NCBI RefSeq assembly: GCF_036850765.1
Contig: NC_089490.1
Location: forward strand, 130,228,522-130,292,521
Direction: 5' to 3'
DNA from: Saccopteryx bilineata
Lineage: Eukaryota > Chordata > Mammalia > Chiroptera > Emballonuridae
DNA length: 64,000 bases
The notes beneath the pieces were generated by a model. The model saw only the letters and a program-made list of their open reading frames with translations. It was not told where the DNA came from and did not search any database. Below are positions 20,061 through 30,563 of this stretch, one piece after another (position 1 is the stretch's first letter; each line of letters begins with the position of its first letter). The position numbers were made by a program, and so were the translations under genes.

Positions 20061-20924
20061 GAGAATTCCCCACTGTTCTTTCCCTAATCCTTTAGTGGGC
20101 AAAAATTCCTGATCAAGCATTTGAGCACTGACTAAATTATTAGGACTGACAAGCAATGCTCCCATATTTTTCAAAACATCTCTACCCCACAAATTAACTC
20201 GCCATCCAGGGAGCACATAAGGCTGAAAAAGTCCAGAATGACCTTCTTTATCTTCCCATTGTAAAAAACTAGAACTTTGTTGAGGGGATTTACTCTGCCC
20301 TATACCTTGTAATTCTGTGGCTCTTGCATGAGTGGGCCAGGAAGGAGACCAGTGTAGCTTAGCAATAACAGATACATCAGCTCCAATATCTAAAAGTCCT
20401 TTAAATTTATGCCCTTGGGTTGTTATTTCCATTTCAGGGTGTTTCTGACCTATTTTTTGAAGCCAGTAGGCAGCATCAGTGGAGCCAAAATCTCGATTTT
20501 CTCGGGGCCCCTTTTGCAGGGTTTGGCCTTGTCTTAAAAGAGGTAAAAGGATTAATTGAGCAATTTTCATGTCAGGGGAGATAGTGACTATATTCCTCAG
20601 AGTGTGAATCATTACTTTAGTTTCCGCTGTATAATCTGAATCTATTACTACAGAAAGAATGAAAAATTCTCTCATAGTTAAACTACTTCTGCCTAATAAG
20701 AGTCCTACTGTGTTACTGGGAAGTGGCCCCAAAATTCCAGTGGGTATAGCTTGAGGTCCCATCTCTGGAGTTAATACGAATTGGGAGGTGGGACTGAAGT
20801 CCAGTCCTGTGCTGCCTGCTATTGTTTGGGATAGTTGGGCAATGTTTGGCCTTCTGGAATCAGAATTTGCTGAGGAAACACAGACATTGCCCCTATTGTT
20901 TGATGGGGCTGGGGAGGGCCCCAT
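19998..20924 (-). pseudogene. dUTPase-protease (pro) of the class II provirus
   Basis: A 308-codon frame overlapping gag by about 100 bases in another frame, as in betaretroviruses that reach pro by frameshifting. The dUTPase comes first: GLLLGRSS, VVIDSDYTAE and the late NRDFGSTD correspond to conserved dUTPase motifs. The protease follows. Its active centre reads LLDIGADVS where DTGAD is usual (codons near 20376-20390), so the threonine next to the catalytic aspartate is isoleucine. The tail has the glycine-rich LGKEQWG-type segment. The frame is long and open, unusual for an old copy, but the active site is changed. Confidence 0.85.
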
Positions 20925-21721
20925 TGTCTATTTCCCTGAATTACCTGCCCTTCAGCAGTATATTTAGATTTACATTCATTCGCACAATGTTTCCCTCTCC
21001 TACAGCATGGGCAGAGGTCTGGAATTTTAGGAGCTGGCTGGCCTTGAAGGTGAGGCTGAGACTGACATCCAGAGGGAGGAGGACAAGTTTTAGCAAAATG
21101 TCCCACACCCCCGCATTGGAAACAAGGTCCATGAGCAGTAGTACTTCCCTGACCTTCCTTCTTTTGTTTGTTTTGCTTTTTATCAAAACATCCTGGAATC
21201 CTCATCTTAAGGCCTGTGGCAAAAGCAAGACTTTGCATGTATAAAGTCCCAACATTGGTACATATTCTGATATAGTCCTCTATAGCTCCCTTCTTGCGGT
21301 GAGGCCGAAGTGCAGCCTGACAAGCCAAGTTAGCATTCTCATACAATAACTGCTTTACTAAAATCTTTCCTACCTTTTTATTCTCTACTATTCTTTCGAC
21401 TGCTTGAATTAGCCGTGAAACAAATTCTTGAAATTGCTCATCTGCGCCTTGTCTAATTTTACTAAATTCTTCCATTTTGACCCCTGTAGTAGGCAGGCAT
21501 TTCCATGCCTGTGTGGCTATCTGATTAATCATTTCATAAGTAATTAGTTGATACTCTAATTGAGCTGCCATAGGGGCATATTGTCCTTCTCCAGTTAACA
21601 TATCTGCAGTAACAGGAACGTGCTCTTGCTGATTTTTCTTATTCTGCTCAATGGCCTTTTCATAAAAGTCTGACTTCCACAGCAAATAATCAGCCCCGGA
21701 GAGACAGGCATGAGCAATCAC
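20819..21721 (-). pseudogene. Class II gag: capsid and nucleocapsid
   Basis: A 300-codon frame. The capsid contains the major homology region (QGADEQFQEFVSRLIQAVE, about residues 90-108). The nucleocapsid has two zinc knuckles, CFQCGGVGHFAKTC (about 21085-21127) and CPCCRRGKHCANEC (about 20975-21015), then a glutamine and proline rich tail. Length and order match a betaretroviral gag from mid-capsid onward. The N-terminal part is cut off by a SINE at 21837-22036. Confidence 0.88.
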
Positions 21722-21836
21722 CTTCCAGTCATTTGGGGAAAGAGGCTTTGCACTAATAGTATCTAATAAACCAAGTGTAAAAGGGACAGTAGGAACATAG
21801 TGAGCACAAGCAAGTTTAAGTTCTTTTAGAATTTTT

Positions 21837-22036
21837 AAAATTATTTATTTATTTATTCATTTTTAGAGAGAACAGAGAGAGAGAGAGAGCGAGAGACAGA
21901 GAGAGAGAGAAGGGGGGAGGAGCTGGAAGCATCAACTCCCATATGTGCCTTGACCAGGCAAGCCCAGGGTTTCGAACCAGCGACCTCAGCATTTCTAGGT
22001 TGACGTTTTATCCACTGCGCCACCACAGGTCAGGCC
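21837..22036 (-). mobile_element. Short tRNA-derived SINE in gag
   Basis: Minus-strand copy with a (TTTA)/(GA)-rich tail on the left and GGCCTGACCTGTGGTGGCGCAG-type head on the right. AAGTTCTT(TT)AGAATTTT is duplicated at 21818 and 22037. Confidence 0.9.
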
Positions 22037-22049
22037 AAGTTCTTCAGAA

Positions 22050-22467
22050 TTTTAAAAGGTACAGGTTCATGCTCTTGCACTACTTTCCCCTTATCATCCT
22101 GTCTTTCTACAACAGGAAAACCGGTAAAGCCATTTATTGTTTCCCCTATATTTTAAGCCTGGTCTACAGATTGTTGGAGTGGGGATTTCCCAGAGTTTGA
22201 GCTATAGACCCTGGAATTAGCCCAATAAGGGTACAGAGGAGCAGAAGGTTGAGTGTAAGAAGGAGCTGAAGGCAGCGGAGGCCCCGTGGTTAAGGCAGCC
22301 ATAGCTGAGAAATTTTTATCCCTCGAGTCAGCCTCAGACTTCAAGTTGTTCTCATATTCACATCCCTCCATTTCTGGCTCACCCTGATACTCTTCAGACA
22401 ACGATTTGTCCTCATATGAAAACATTTCTACAAAAAGGTCCCTTATTTTTGATCCAAGCAGTCCCAT
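22050..22467 (-). pseudogene. Class II gag N-terminus (matrix region)
   Basis: ATG at 22467-22465 starts MGLLGSKIRDLF; glycine at position 2 would suit N-myristoylation of a matrix protein. An acidic region and a proline-rich stretch (GPPLPSAPSYTQPSAPLYP) follow, typical of the segment between matrix and capsid. The frame stops at 22153 and gag-like sequence continues towards the SINE at 22036. The usual longer matrix fold is not obvious, so a deletion is likely. Confidence 0.7.
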
Positions 22468-22605
22468 AGTTATTTATTCCCAAATTACTTTTTTATTATA
22501 TTTTCCCCCAAAACTTTACTTAAAAGCTTTATTTTTAAAAAGCTTTACTTATTTTGTGTGCACACTTCTGGGGGGTTTTGTTACCTTTTCTTTCCCTTTC
22601 TCAAT

Positions 22606-22623
22606 GCCCCACATTGGGCGCCA
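22606..22623 (-). other. Primer-binding site for tRNA-Lys
   Basis: On the minus strand, two bases after the 5' LTR, the sequence reads TGGCGCCCAATGTGGGGC. It equals the tRNA-Lys(1,2)-type site used by betaretroviruses apart from one T for C, and independently supports the class II call. Confidence 0.88.
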
Positions 22624-22625
22624 AC

Positions 22626-23089
22626 TGCTGCGTCCCGCGCAACAAATTTATTCTAGGGTCTCAAGAGGGAAATAGTATGAAATTGAATTAAAGATAGACA
22701 GAGACTTAAAGATATATATACAGGATGGGTTCAGGAGGAAGCCACAGCTTGCCAACAGTCACTACTGTGTCGAGCCGCAGAAACATGGCTGCCTCCAGAA
22801 AGACATCTGTCTTTATTCTGGGTAACATAGGCCATTAGCAATTCAATTAAGTTTCCAAAGCAACACAAGAAAATCACCAGGTGCAGAAACCCCCCCACCA
22901 TCTTAACTTTTAAACAAAGAAGTAACTAGCTTCCAATCCTTCTGGGGAACATGGGTGGGCAGAACCGCAGAGAAGAACAGCCCTTTGTTAACTTAATTAG
23001 GCAAGTGAGGTGGGGGTGTTGGGTCCAATACCTCTGTCCCTTAGATATCCAGACTGCAAAATACCCCATTTACTTTCTGATCTCCAACA
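22626..23089 (-). repeat. 5' LTR of the minus-strand provirus
   Basis: 464 bp, TGTTGGAGATC to GGACGCAGCA on the minus strand. It has a TTTAAA-type A/T element and an AATAAA signal (seen as CTTTATTCTGG near 22808 on the plus strand). Partner of 8825-9494. Confidence 0.94.
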
Positions 23090-24570
23090 GGTTTGCAGTT
23101 CTGGGCTATTACAAATAAGGTAGGCCATTTACATTTAGTGTAACAGTTGACATATTGTGGCTTACATCTGTCATTTTATTGTCTGTCTTCTGTTCATTTT
23201 CTCTGTTTCTGTTTTGTTTTTCATGCATTCCTGAGGGTTACTTGGACATATTTTAGAATTCCGTTTTGGTGTATGTAGTGTGCTTTTGAGTGTATCTCTT
23301 TGTCTTGCATTTTTACTGGTTGGTCTAGGTAGATGACATCACAGTCTGCTGACATAGACATTTTACTAGTTCGAATATAGTGCAGGAAGCTCACATCCCT
23401 CCTTTAAAATAGAATTGTCTCAAACATTTTTTTCCTACCTATTTTGAGCACCACACCAAACAATGTTATGTTTTGCTTAAACCAGCAAACACAATTGGGA
23501 AAACTCAAGAGGAGGAGAAAATTCTATTTCTACTTTCTTCTTTCTTAATGTTCCATGACATCTCCTTTCTGTTCCATGAATATATTTAACCATCCTTTCA
23601 GGGTTGGTCTGCTGGGGATATGTTCTCGGAGAATGTCTTTATTTCTTCTTCAGTATTGGAGAATTTTGTTGCAGAATTCTGTATTGACAGTTCTTTTTTT
23701 CTCAGGACTTGAAAAGTGTTGTTCCAGTTCCTTCTGGCCTCCATGGTTTCTGACCCAAAATCAACTTGTTTTTCCCTTATCGATAAGGTGTTACTTTTCT
23801 TTTGCTGCTTTCAGTATTTTTTCTTTCTTTTTATTTTAGTGTTCAGAAATTTGGCTGTGGTGTGTCATGGTATGCTTTCTTTGGGTTGATCCTGCTTGGG
23901 GTTTTCTCTGTCTCCCAATCTGTACATTTATGTATTTACCAACTTTGTGAAAAATTTAGCCATTATTTCTTCCAGCACTTTCTCAGCCTGGCCCTCTTTC
24001 TCTTCTCCTTCCAGGATCCCAATGGGATCCTAATGAAAAACACATCTTTAGTTATACAGTGCTCCAGGTCCCTTGGGCTTTGCTCATTCCCCCCCTCCAG
24101 TACTTTGTTTCTGTTATTCATACTGAATAATTTCTATTATTTTGTCTTCAAGTTCATTGATTGTTTTCTCTGTACTCTGCATTCTGCTATCCAGCCCCTC
24201 CATTACATTTTTAGTTATATTTTTCAGTTCAAAAATTTCCACATGGTCTCTTTTTTTAATATTTCTATTTCTTGTTGAAACATTTAATGATGGTTTCTTT
24301 AAATTCTTCTCAGGGAAGAACCAATTGTCTTGGTGTTGATGTCTGTCCTCATCGTGCAGGTGAGGTTTTCCAGAGGCAGGTTCTCTTAGAGCTTCTTTGA
24401 TCTGCAACCCCTTGTTGTCTCTGGGTTTCTGGCTTCTGCAGCACCCAGGCCAGGATCTATGGACAGAAAGAGTACAGGACTTACTGTTGTGTCTTCTCTC
24501 AGACCCTAAGACTGCCTTTTCTCCACCACTCACATCTTCTTGTTTTTTTGGAACCAACTTCCTGTTCATA
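23090..24570 (-). mobile_element. Old LINE-1 fragments: 3'UTR scrap, then ORF2 start and ORF1
   Basis: The first 25 bases continue the LINE-1 interrupted by the provirus. From about 23115 the wording changes to that of the ORF1-ORF2 boundary in antisense (GGCCATTTACATTTAGTGTAAC) and continues through ORF1. Minus-strand codons at 24230-24125 give a coiled-coil stretch (ELKNITKNVMEGLDS and TINELEDKIIEI), as in LINE-1 ORF1. It is heavily decayed. Confidence 0.65.
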
Positions 24571-25211
24571 TTTTGTGTTAACTCCTTGAATGATGTGTCC
24601 TGCTGCTTCTGCTTCAGATGGTGGCCAATGTCCAGTGGCCTTTTTCTGGGGTGGTGGCATTTCCAGCTCTCTGTCCTCTGGGGCTTCCATCTTTGTCAAG
24701 CAGAGTTTGGAAGGGCCAGAGGCAGCCCTGGTCCGAGTCAACTCATGAGTCCAAGAGGGTATAAGATAAGCCTAAGCGAAAGGTCCAGACTCCTCAAAGC
24801 TGCTGTGAGCCATTTGTGCTGGCTGTCACTCTGAACTCTGGTGGTGTGGCAGACACCTGACACCCAGGTAAATACAGGGCTCAAGAAGCTCTCTCCACCC
24901 AACAAGGGATATAATTGGGTTTAACGCCACCCCCTTCCGGGGCTTTTGCATAGTCCTGAGATTAGCTCATCTGTGGACACCAGAACCAGAGGTCAGATCT
25001 ACGACTGAGTTCTGTGCCCAAGGGACAGGTTTAGACAATGGAAAGAGGCAAGACTGGAACACTCGAAGTTCTCTGCTGATAAATCAGATACAGACCACCA
25101 GGGGTCCCCTCATAATGAAACCACGTTGAGTGCTTTGACTCACCTTGCTAGGTGGCCTTCTTCCAGGGGAGCAATTGGGGGCCCCAGGGAGAAGAAGGGT
25201 TATAAATGGCC
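24571..25211. other. No recognised feature; possibly old LINE-1 5'UTR
   Basis: GC-moderate DNA following the ORF1-like part of an antisense LINE-1. It could be its 5'UTR by position, but no specific wording supports this. Confidence 0.35.
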
Positions 25212-25395
25212 TGGGCTTGGCCCTGGCTGGTTAGCTCAGCTGGTTAAGAGTGTTATCCCTTAATGACAAGGTTGTGGGTTCGGTTCCTGGTCAAGGCACA
25301 CACAGGAAGCAACCAATGAATGCACAGCTGAGTGGAACAACAAATGAATGCTTTCCTTCTCCCTCATGTCTCTCTCTCTTCTGTCTAAAAAAAAA
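25212..25395 (+). mobile_element. SINE with tRNA-Ile-like head
   Basis: GCCCTGGCTGGTTAGCTCAG begins a tRNA-like domain with B box GGTTCGGTTCC. It is followed by a short body, CT-rich sequence and an A run. The A-box region resembles tRNA-Ile more than the other SINEs of the window do. Confidence 0.8.
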
Positions 25396-25399
25396 AAAA

Positions 25400-25527
25400 T
25401 TAGCCCTGGTCTGGATAACTCGGTTGGTTGGAGTGCAGAAGTTGCCAGTTTGGTCCCAGGTCAGGGCACATACAGGAGCAGCTCCATGTTCCTGTCTCCC
25501 TCTCTCCCTACCTCTCAAATAAATAAA
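25400..25527 (+). mobile_element. Second, degenerate SINE in tandem
   Basis: Starts TTAGCCCTGGTCTGGATAACTC, has a weakened B box and ends (AAATA)n. It lies immediately after the A tail of the previous SINE. Confidence 0.7.
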
Positions 25528-25529
25528 TG

Positions 25530-26685
25530 GCTTGGGGTCTGGGAGACCGGGGTCAGCTCTGGGCCACATGCTGTCAGTAATCAGGATTCCCAACAGTCTT
25601 TGCTGGGGAATGGAGGGAACGAGTGGAGGTCACTTGGGATGCATGGCACAGCCCAGGGAGAACCATGGCTTATGTGGCCTTCACCCGATGGAAACTGAAC
25701 ATTAAGATCAATAACATGGAACATCGCATCTGAAGAGACCCCTAGTGTATTAGTTGTTGGTTGTCGCGAAAGAAATCAGCACAAGTTAGAGCTGAACAAA
25801 ACTCATGTATTATGTCATCAGTAGACACAGTAGAATGTGGCTGGGCCCTCTGGTCAGGGCCCTCCCCAGATTGAAAACAATGGTGGGCAGTTGTGTCTTG
25901 ACAGGGGGCTGGCGTGAGGACAGTGTTTCCTGAGACTTTTTGGGTTACTGGCAGAACCCTGGTCCTTGTGGGGGCAGAACCAAGGCTCTCGTCCCAAGTG
26001 TTGGGAGACCTGTGAGCTCTCCCTGCAGGGATGTTCAGAGCCTGCCCACCACCACCATCACATGCTTCTGTCACCAATTCCTGCTCTTATCCTTGCCCCA
26101 TAGCCCACAGGACCACACCCTAAGCTCCAGACCTGCATGCCTGCTTGCTCAGTGCAAGGGCTTGTGTGGTCAGATTCACTTTCTTCCCTGGCCCTGGTGC
26201 ACTCTGGCCTTTCTAGTGATCTCCAGGCACTGACGACTGGGCACATGCACTCTGCTTGCTTTGCCCAGTTGGGAAACCATAGTGGGGAGCTTGCTTATCT
26301 ACAGCGAGCCTTGCCTGGCCTGGTTAAAATGGACTTTGCAGTTAGCAGAAGGCACTTCCCTGCAATGGACAAGTCAGCTGGGTTCTGTCGGAAGATTGAC
26401 TCAGGAATCAGCAATCACCACCCATTCCTGATTCTGGGGAAAGCTGTGACTTTGGAAGAATAGATGTTGATTACACACATCCTGCCTCAAGTTTTGCTTT
26501 CCTAGGCAATATCTCATATCAGAGTCACAGGATGTCAACTCAAATACCCAGCCTTGCACCACAGCGGTAAACTGAGGCACATCGGGGTGGTAGGCCTGGA
26601 CTGGATCTTCTGTCCCTCCTTGTCCCCCTCATCCCACATGGGCCCCAATCTCATCTTCACTCTGTTCCTCCCTGGCTTAGGGACA
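25530..26685. other. Single-copy-looking DNA, no feature seen
   Basis: No repeat or coding signature was recognised. Open frames at 25742-26077 and 26137-26463 lack domains and splice context. Confidence 0.4.
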
Positions 26686-26687
26686 AC

Positions 26688-26820
26688 CTGACATCCTTAT
26701 TTGATATTTCTCACCTCTGTAAAGTTCTATCTCCAAATATAGTCACACTCTGAGGTCCTGGAGGCTGGGTTCCAACATATGAATTGGAGGGGGCACAATG
26801 TAGGCCATAACAGTCTCCTC
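26688..26820 (-). mobile_element. MLT1-type (ERVL-MaLR) LTR fragment
   Basis: The minus strand begins TGTTATGGCCTACATTGTGC and continues with CAATTCATATGTTGGAA, CCTCAGAGTGTGACTATATT and TGGAGATAGAACTTTAC. This is the characteristic start of MaLR LTRs. Only the first 130 bases remain recognisable. Confidence 0.75.
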
Positions 26821-27251
26821 GGATTCTGGCTGTCGGCTCAATCAGGAAATTTACTTGGACCCTTGCCTATGCTTTGCTAGGGGAATCCAGGCTAACTCTT
26901 TGGGGTCACTGCCCTGTGCTACCTGCTGTCAATGTCTGAAAACCTTCTGTTAAACTTTGTCTAGTTTCTCAGTTGTTTTGGGAGGTAGAGTAAATCTAGT
27001 TCCTGTTATCTAATCTTGGCCAGAACAGAAGTCTCCCCAGTGCAGATGGTTAGCCTGCCACCAGACCCCCTTTTCCCACCTGTCCTCTTTCCAGCCATGC
27101 TTGTCCCTGGGACTGTGCCTGGGAGAACCCACTCTCCTTCTGGCTCTAGCTTCTCTGCTCACCAAATCAGTGACCTCTTGCCCATCTGTTTTCTTTCCTT
27201 CAAAATCTGTTGTAATCTCTAGTCAGCTTCTCCAGGTCATTCTTTCCCATT
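26821..27251. other. No recognised feature
   Basis: Single-copy-looking DNA between a MaLR fragment and a SINE. Confidence 0.35.
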
Positions 27252-27266
27252 GGCCTTGCAACTTTT

Positions 27267-27481
27267 TTTTTTTTTTTTTAATTTTTTATTTATTCATTTT
27301 AGAGAGGAGAGGGAAAGACAGTCAGAAAGAGAGAGAGAGAGGAGAGACAGAGAGAAGGGGGGAGGAGCTGGAAGCATCAACTCCCATATGTGCCTTGACA
27401 AGGCAAGCCCAGGGTTTCGAACCGGCGACCTCAGTGTTTCCAGGTCGACACTTTATCCACTGCGCCACCACAGGTCAGGCC
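27267..27481 (-). mobile_element. Short tRNA-derived SINE with TSD
   Basis: Poly-T left end, GGCGACCTCAGTG and GCGCCACCACAGGTCAGGC at the right. GGCCTTGCA plus T-rich sequence is duplicated at 27252 and 27482. Confidence 0.9.
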
Positions 27482-27499
27482 GGCCTTGCATCTTTTTAT

Positions 27500-27960
27500 T
27501 CATTTATTATCATTTTAGTAAAGTCTTGGGAGGAAGAAGTCAATGTGTGGGCTTAGCAGTCATCTTTAGTCAGGATTTTTCTCATGTCCTTAGACAGTTA
27601 AAATTGCCGGGAAACATTATTTGAAAACATATGTCCTCTGGGGGACATTTATAATACTTGTAATTTTGTATGATTACAAATCATGCTTTGATCTCTACAC
27701 CTGTCCTTGGTGTTTGTCGGCCTGTTACTTTTCTAGCATAAACGCCTAGAGACTGGGTCAAAGATTTGACAAGGTTCGAGCTCTAGTGCCAGATGGCCTA
27801 CAAAATTTGCACTGCCCCGCCAGCCTCTTCCTCCTGTGATAAAAGCACTGGAAAATTGTGTGTTTTATTTTCATTATTTTAAAGTCTCTTAAATACCTCT
27901 GAAAGCCATTTATGGCAAAGCTAAGGGTGTATGACTCTTTCTTTTTCCAATAGTTCATTT
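27500..27960. other. No recognised feature
   Basis: AT-rich DNA between two SINEs. It may include old LINE-1 3' sequence, but no phrase is specific enough. Confidence 0.3.
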
Positions 27961-27977
27961 ATTCTCTTTTATCTTTT

Positions 27978-28027
27978 TTTTTTACTTTAAAAAAAATTTT
28001 TTTATTGATTTTTAGAGAGAGAGGAGA

Positions 28028-28068
<41 letters not shown>

Positions 28069-28194
28069 GGGAGGAGCAGGAAGCATCAACTCCCATATGT
28101 GCCTTGACCAGGCAAGCCCAGGGTTTCGAACCGGCCGGCGACCTCAGTGTTCCAGGTCGACGCTTTATCCCACTGCGCCACCACAGGTCAGGCT
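27978..28194 (-). mobile_element. Short tRNA-derived SINE with (GA)n tract
   Basis: T-rich left end, a (GA)n run at about 28015-28065, then the CATCAACTCCCATATGTGCC core and the CCACCACAGGTCAGGC head in reverse orientation. Confidence 0.88.
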
Positions 28195-28198
28195 GTTT

Positions 28199-28553
28199 GT
28201 TTTTTGATAGAGACATAGAGAAAGAGGCAGATAGGGACAGACAGACAGGAAGGGAGAGAGAGATGAGAAGCATCAATTCTTCGTCACAGGACTTTAGTTG
28301 TTCATTGATTGCTTTCTCATATGTGCCTTGACTAGGGGCTACAGCAGATCAAGTGACCCCTTGCTCAAGCCAGCGACTTTGGGCTCAAGTTAGTGACCTT
28401 GGGCTCAAGCCAGGAATCCCATGCTTAAGCTGGTGAACAAGGCACTCAAGCCAGATGATCCAGTGCTCATGCTGGTGACGTCAGGGTTTTGAACCTGGGT
28501 CCTATGCCTCCCAGTCCGGCACTCTATCCACTGCACTACCACCTGGTCAGGTT
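28199..28553 (-). mobile_element. Long CCTGACCAGG-headed SINE
   Basis: Same family as 8097-8453. The GAGAAGCATCAATTCTTCG core is at about 28265, then repeated GGGCTCAAG-type units and the CACTACCACCTGGTCAGG head at the right end. It abuts the previous SINE. Confidence 0.87.
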
Positions 28554-28554
28554 C

Positions 28555-29690
28555 TTTCATTGTTTTCAGTCAGCATGTCCCTGTTGCTCATTTGTGCCTC
28601 TTCCCACCTCACGGTGGTGCAGGGCTGCACAGGTGGGACCAGTTCGTGGTCTGGCTCAGAGAACAGTTGTGAGTCCCGCTGGCTCTGCTATGACACCGCC
28701 AGCCACCTGCACTGGCATGAGAACAGCGCTTCACCCGCCACCCAGCTGATGTGTCTCAGGAATGTCTTCCCAGTACAGGTCAGGTTTGAGCTAAGAAGGT
28801 CGGAAGAGGTTCATAATAAACACTTGACCACGTGTGGTTCTGCAGCACTTCACACAGGTTCTCTGAAGCTGCTTATTCAGAAGTCCACACAGGCCAGAGA
28901 GGATGGAGGTGAATGTTATGTCCTTGCATGGGGCGCTGCTGCTCTCTGCCCTGCATTCTGAACACCCTGGCTGGCTGGAGGGTCCAGAAGGAGCTGGGAG
29001 CCTCACCAACAGCAGGGACAACATGACCTGGCACCCACCCCTCAAGGATCCAGGCTGCTGAATCTGCAGGATGAAGTCATGGGAAAGGCAGGTCCAACTT
29101 GGGGAGGGGGGAACTGTTCAGTGTGCCTGTCCCTTGGCTGCTGGCATCTGGATGCCTACTGACAGCCCCCCTTCCTGGCTTCAGAGGAGCCTGCTAAAAC
29201 TGGGGTTGCTCCTGGGTCAGGGCCAATCCCAGGGAACATGCTGAGCATCTGGAGAGGTTCAGCATGGCTTGTGTATCCCCATCTGCTCTTGTGGGCCAGT
29301 GAGGCCCTGGAGCAGGGGCACCTGACAGAACACGGTAGTCTCAGGGTCAGAGCTCCACTGGCCAGAGAGAAGAGTAAAGAGCCTGAAATCAGGATCTGTG
29401 CTCCCCTTCAGGGAGCCTGAAGCCACTGGACTCCCGCCAGGGGCAGGGGCCTGTAGGGGCAGAAGCCAGGCCTTAACAGTGGGAACGGTGCCCCTCCCAC
29501 TTGTGCTCTAGGTGGGAACAGTCTTTCAGTCTGAGCACCTGCTTGCTTTCTCTGCAGGCCCTTTGGCAAGCATGGATCAGCACCCACTGAGGGAACTATG
29601 TCCTACCAGTGGCAGATAAACCAAGGAAGAAGAGGCTGTTCAGAAATCCAGTTTGGAGTAGGTTATTCATGTGAAATCCTTTCTCAAATC
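28555..29690. other. Single-copy DNA, no supported gene
   Basis: Moderately GC-rich. A 133-codon frame at 28560-28961 begins with a hydrophobic segment resembling a signal peptide but has no domain or exon boundaries. No promoter or CpG island is evident. Confidence 0.4.
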
Positions 29691-29861
29691 AGGTGTCAAC
29701 ATCAAATTAGTGGACAGACTATTTCTGCTTTCATTAAAGAATGTATTCAATATTTTTAAAATTTCTTTTGAGACTCTTTGACCCATGGGTTATTAGAAGT
29801 GTGTCATTTAGTTTCCAAGTGTTTGGAAATTTTCCAGGTGCCTTTCTGGCACTGATTTTTT

Positions 29862-30563
29862 TTTTTTTTTAGATTTTATTTAATGATTTTAGAGGGGGGA
29901 AGGCAGTGGTGGGACTCAGCCAGTTCACACCGGTTCTGCAGAACTGATACCTAATTTTTCGTTGAGTTCGGCAAACCGGTTGTCAAAATGGCACTTGTCA
30001 TCAGGGTTCTAAGGCCTGGGCAGCCGCCCAATGTGGAAATCACAAATTTACATTCCTTATTTTTTTTTAACATTCATCTGTGCAACAGTGTATTCTAAGT
30101 GCCAGTAGTAATTTCATCCCATGCATTGGTGAAAAAAATTGCAAGTGAGGATGGCAATCAAGAAGCAATATGAAAGTATCTTAAATAAGTTTTATGTTTT
30201 TTGTCAGGTGTTAATATTTTTTCACTAATATTTAAAAAGCCTTTCTTATAACATAATCTAGTTTTGTGTACATCTTTTATTGTTCTTATTAAAGTATTAA
30301 ATGCATGAAATAATAAACTACCTTTCAGTATAGTGTTTTTTTTTATACTTAAAACAGTCATTAGGGCAGAGAACCAGTTGTTAAATTATTTGAATTCCAC
30401 CACTGGAGGAGAGAGAGAGAGAAAGGTGGGGGAAGGAGGAGCAGGAACATCAAATCACTGTTGCTTCTTATATGTGCCTTGACTGGGCAAGCCCAGGCTC
30501 TCAAACTGGTGATCTCACTATTCCAGGTTGCTACATCATCCACTGTGCCACCACAGGTCAGGC
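29862..30563 (-). mobile_element. Short tRNA-derived SINE split by a hAT element
   Basis: Left part 29862-29903 (T run, AGATTTTATTTAATGATTTTAG) and right part 30406-30563 (GA-rich, then TGTGCCTTGACTGGGCAAGC and CCACCACAGGTCAGGC). TCTGGCACTGA(T/C)TTTT on both sides is its TSD. Confidence 0.87.
29904..30405. mobile_element. Non-autonomous hAT element inside the SINE
   Basis: Starts CAGTGGTGGGACTCAGCC and ends AATTCCACCACTG, an inverted repeat pair, with an inner inverted stretch CACCGGTTC / GAACCAGTTG. Flanking octamers GGGGAAGG and GAGGAGAG are only partly alike, reflecting decay in a purine run. No transposase is present; the body is AT-rich. Confidence 0.78.

Larger units (their letters stand above)
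8825..23089 (-). mobile_element. Class II (betaretrovirus-like) endogenous provirus, heavily nested
   Basis: Paired LTRs of the same sequence bound a 14.3-kb interval. On the minus strand the order is 5' LTR (23089-22626), tRNA-Lys PBS (22623-22606), gag, dUTPase-protease, RT, RNase H, integrase, a region where env is replaced by class I-like fragments, PPT (about 9506-9495) and 3' LTR (9494-8825). The GGTTT duplication on either side marks integration into a LINE-1. Five later insertions account for much of the length: SINEs in the 3' LTR, class I segment and gag, a Tigger, and a second provirus. Every frame has stops, shifts or insertions, so it is a relic. Confidence 0.93.

Noticed and set aside
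28560..28961. 133-codon plus-strand frame with a hydrophobic start
   Set aside because: No domain, no exon boundaries, no promoter context. The initial segment begins at the edge of a SINE.
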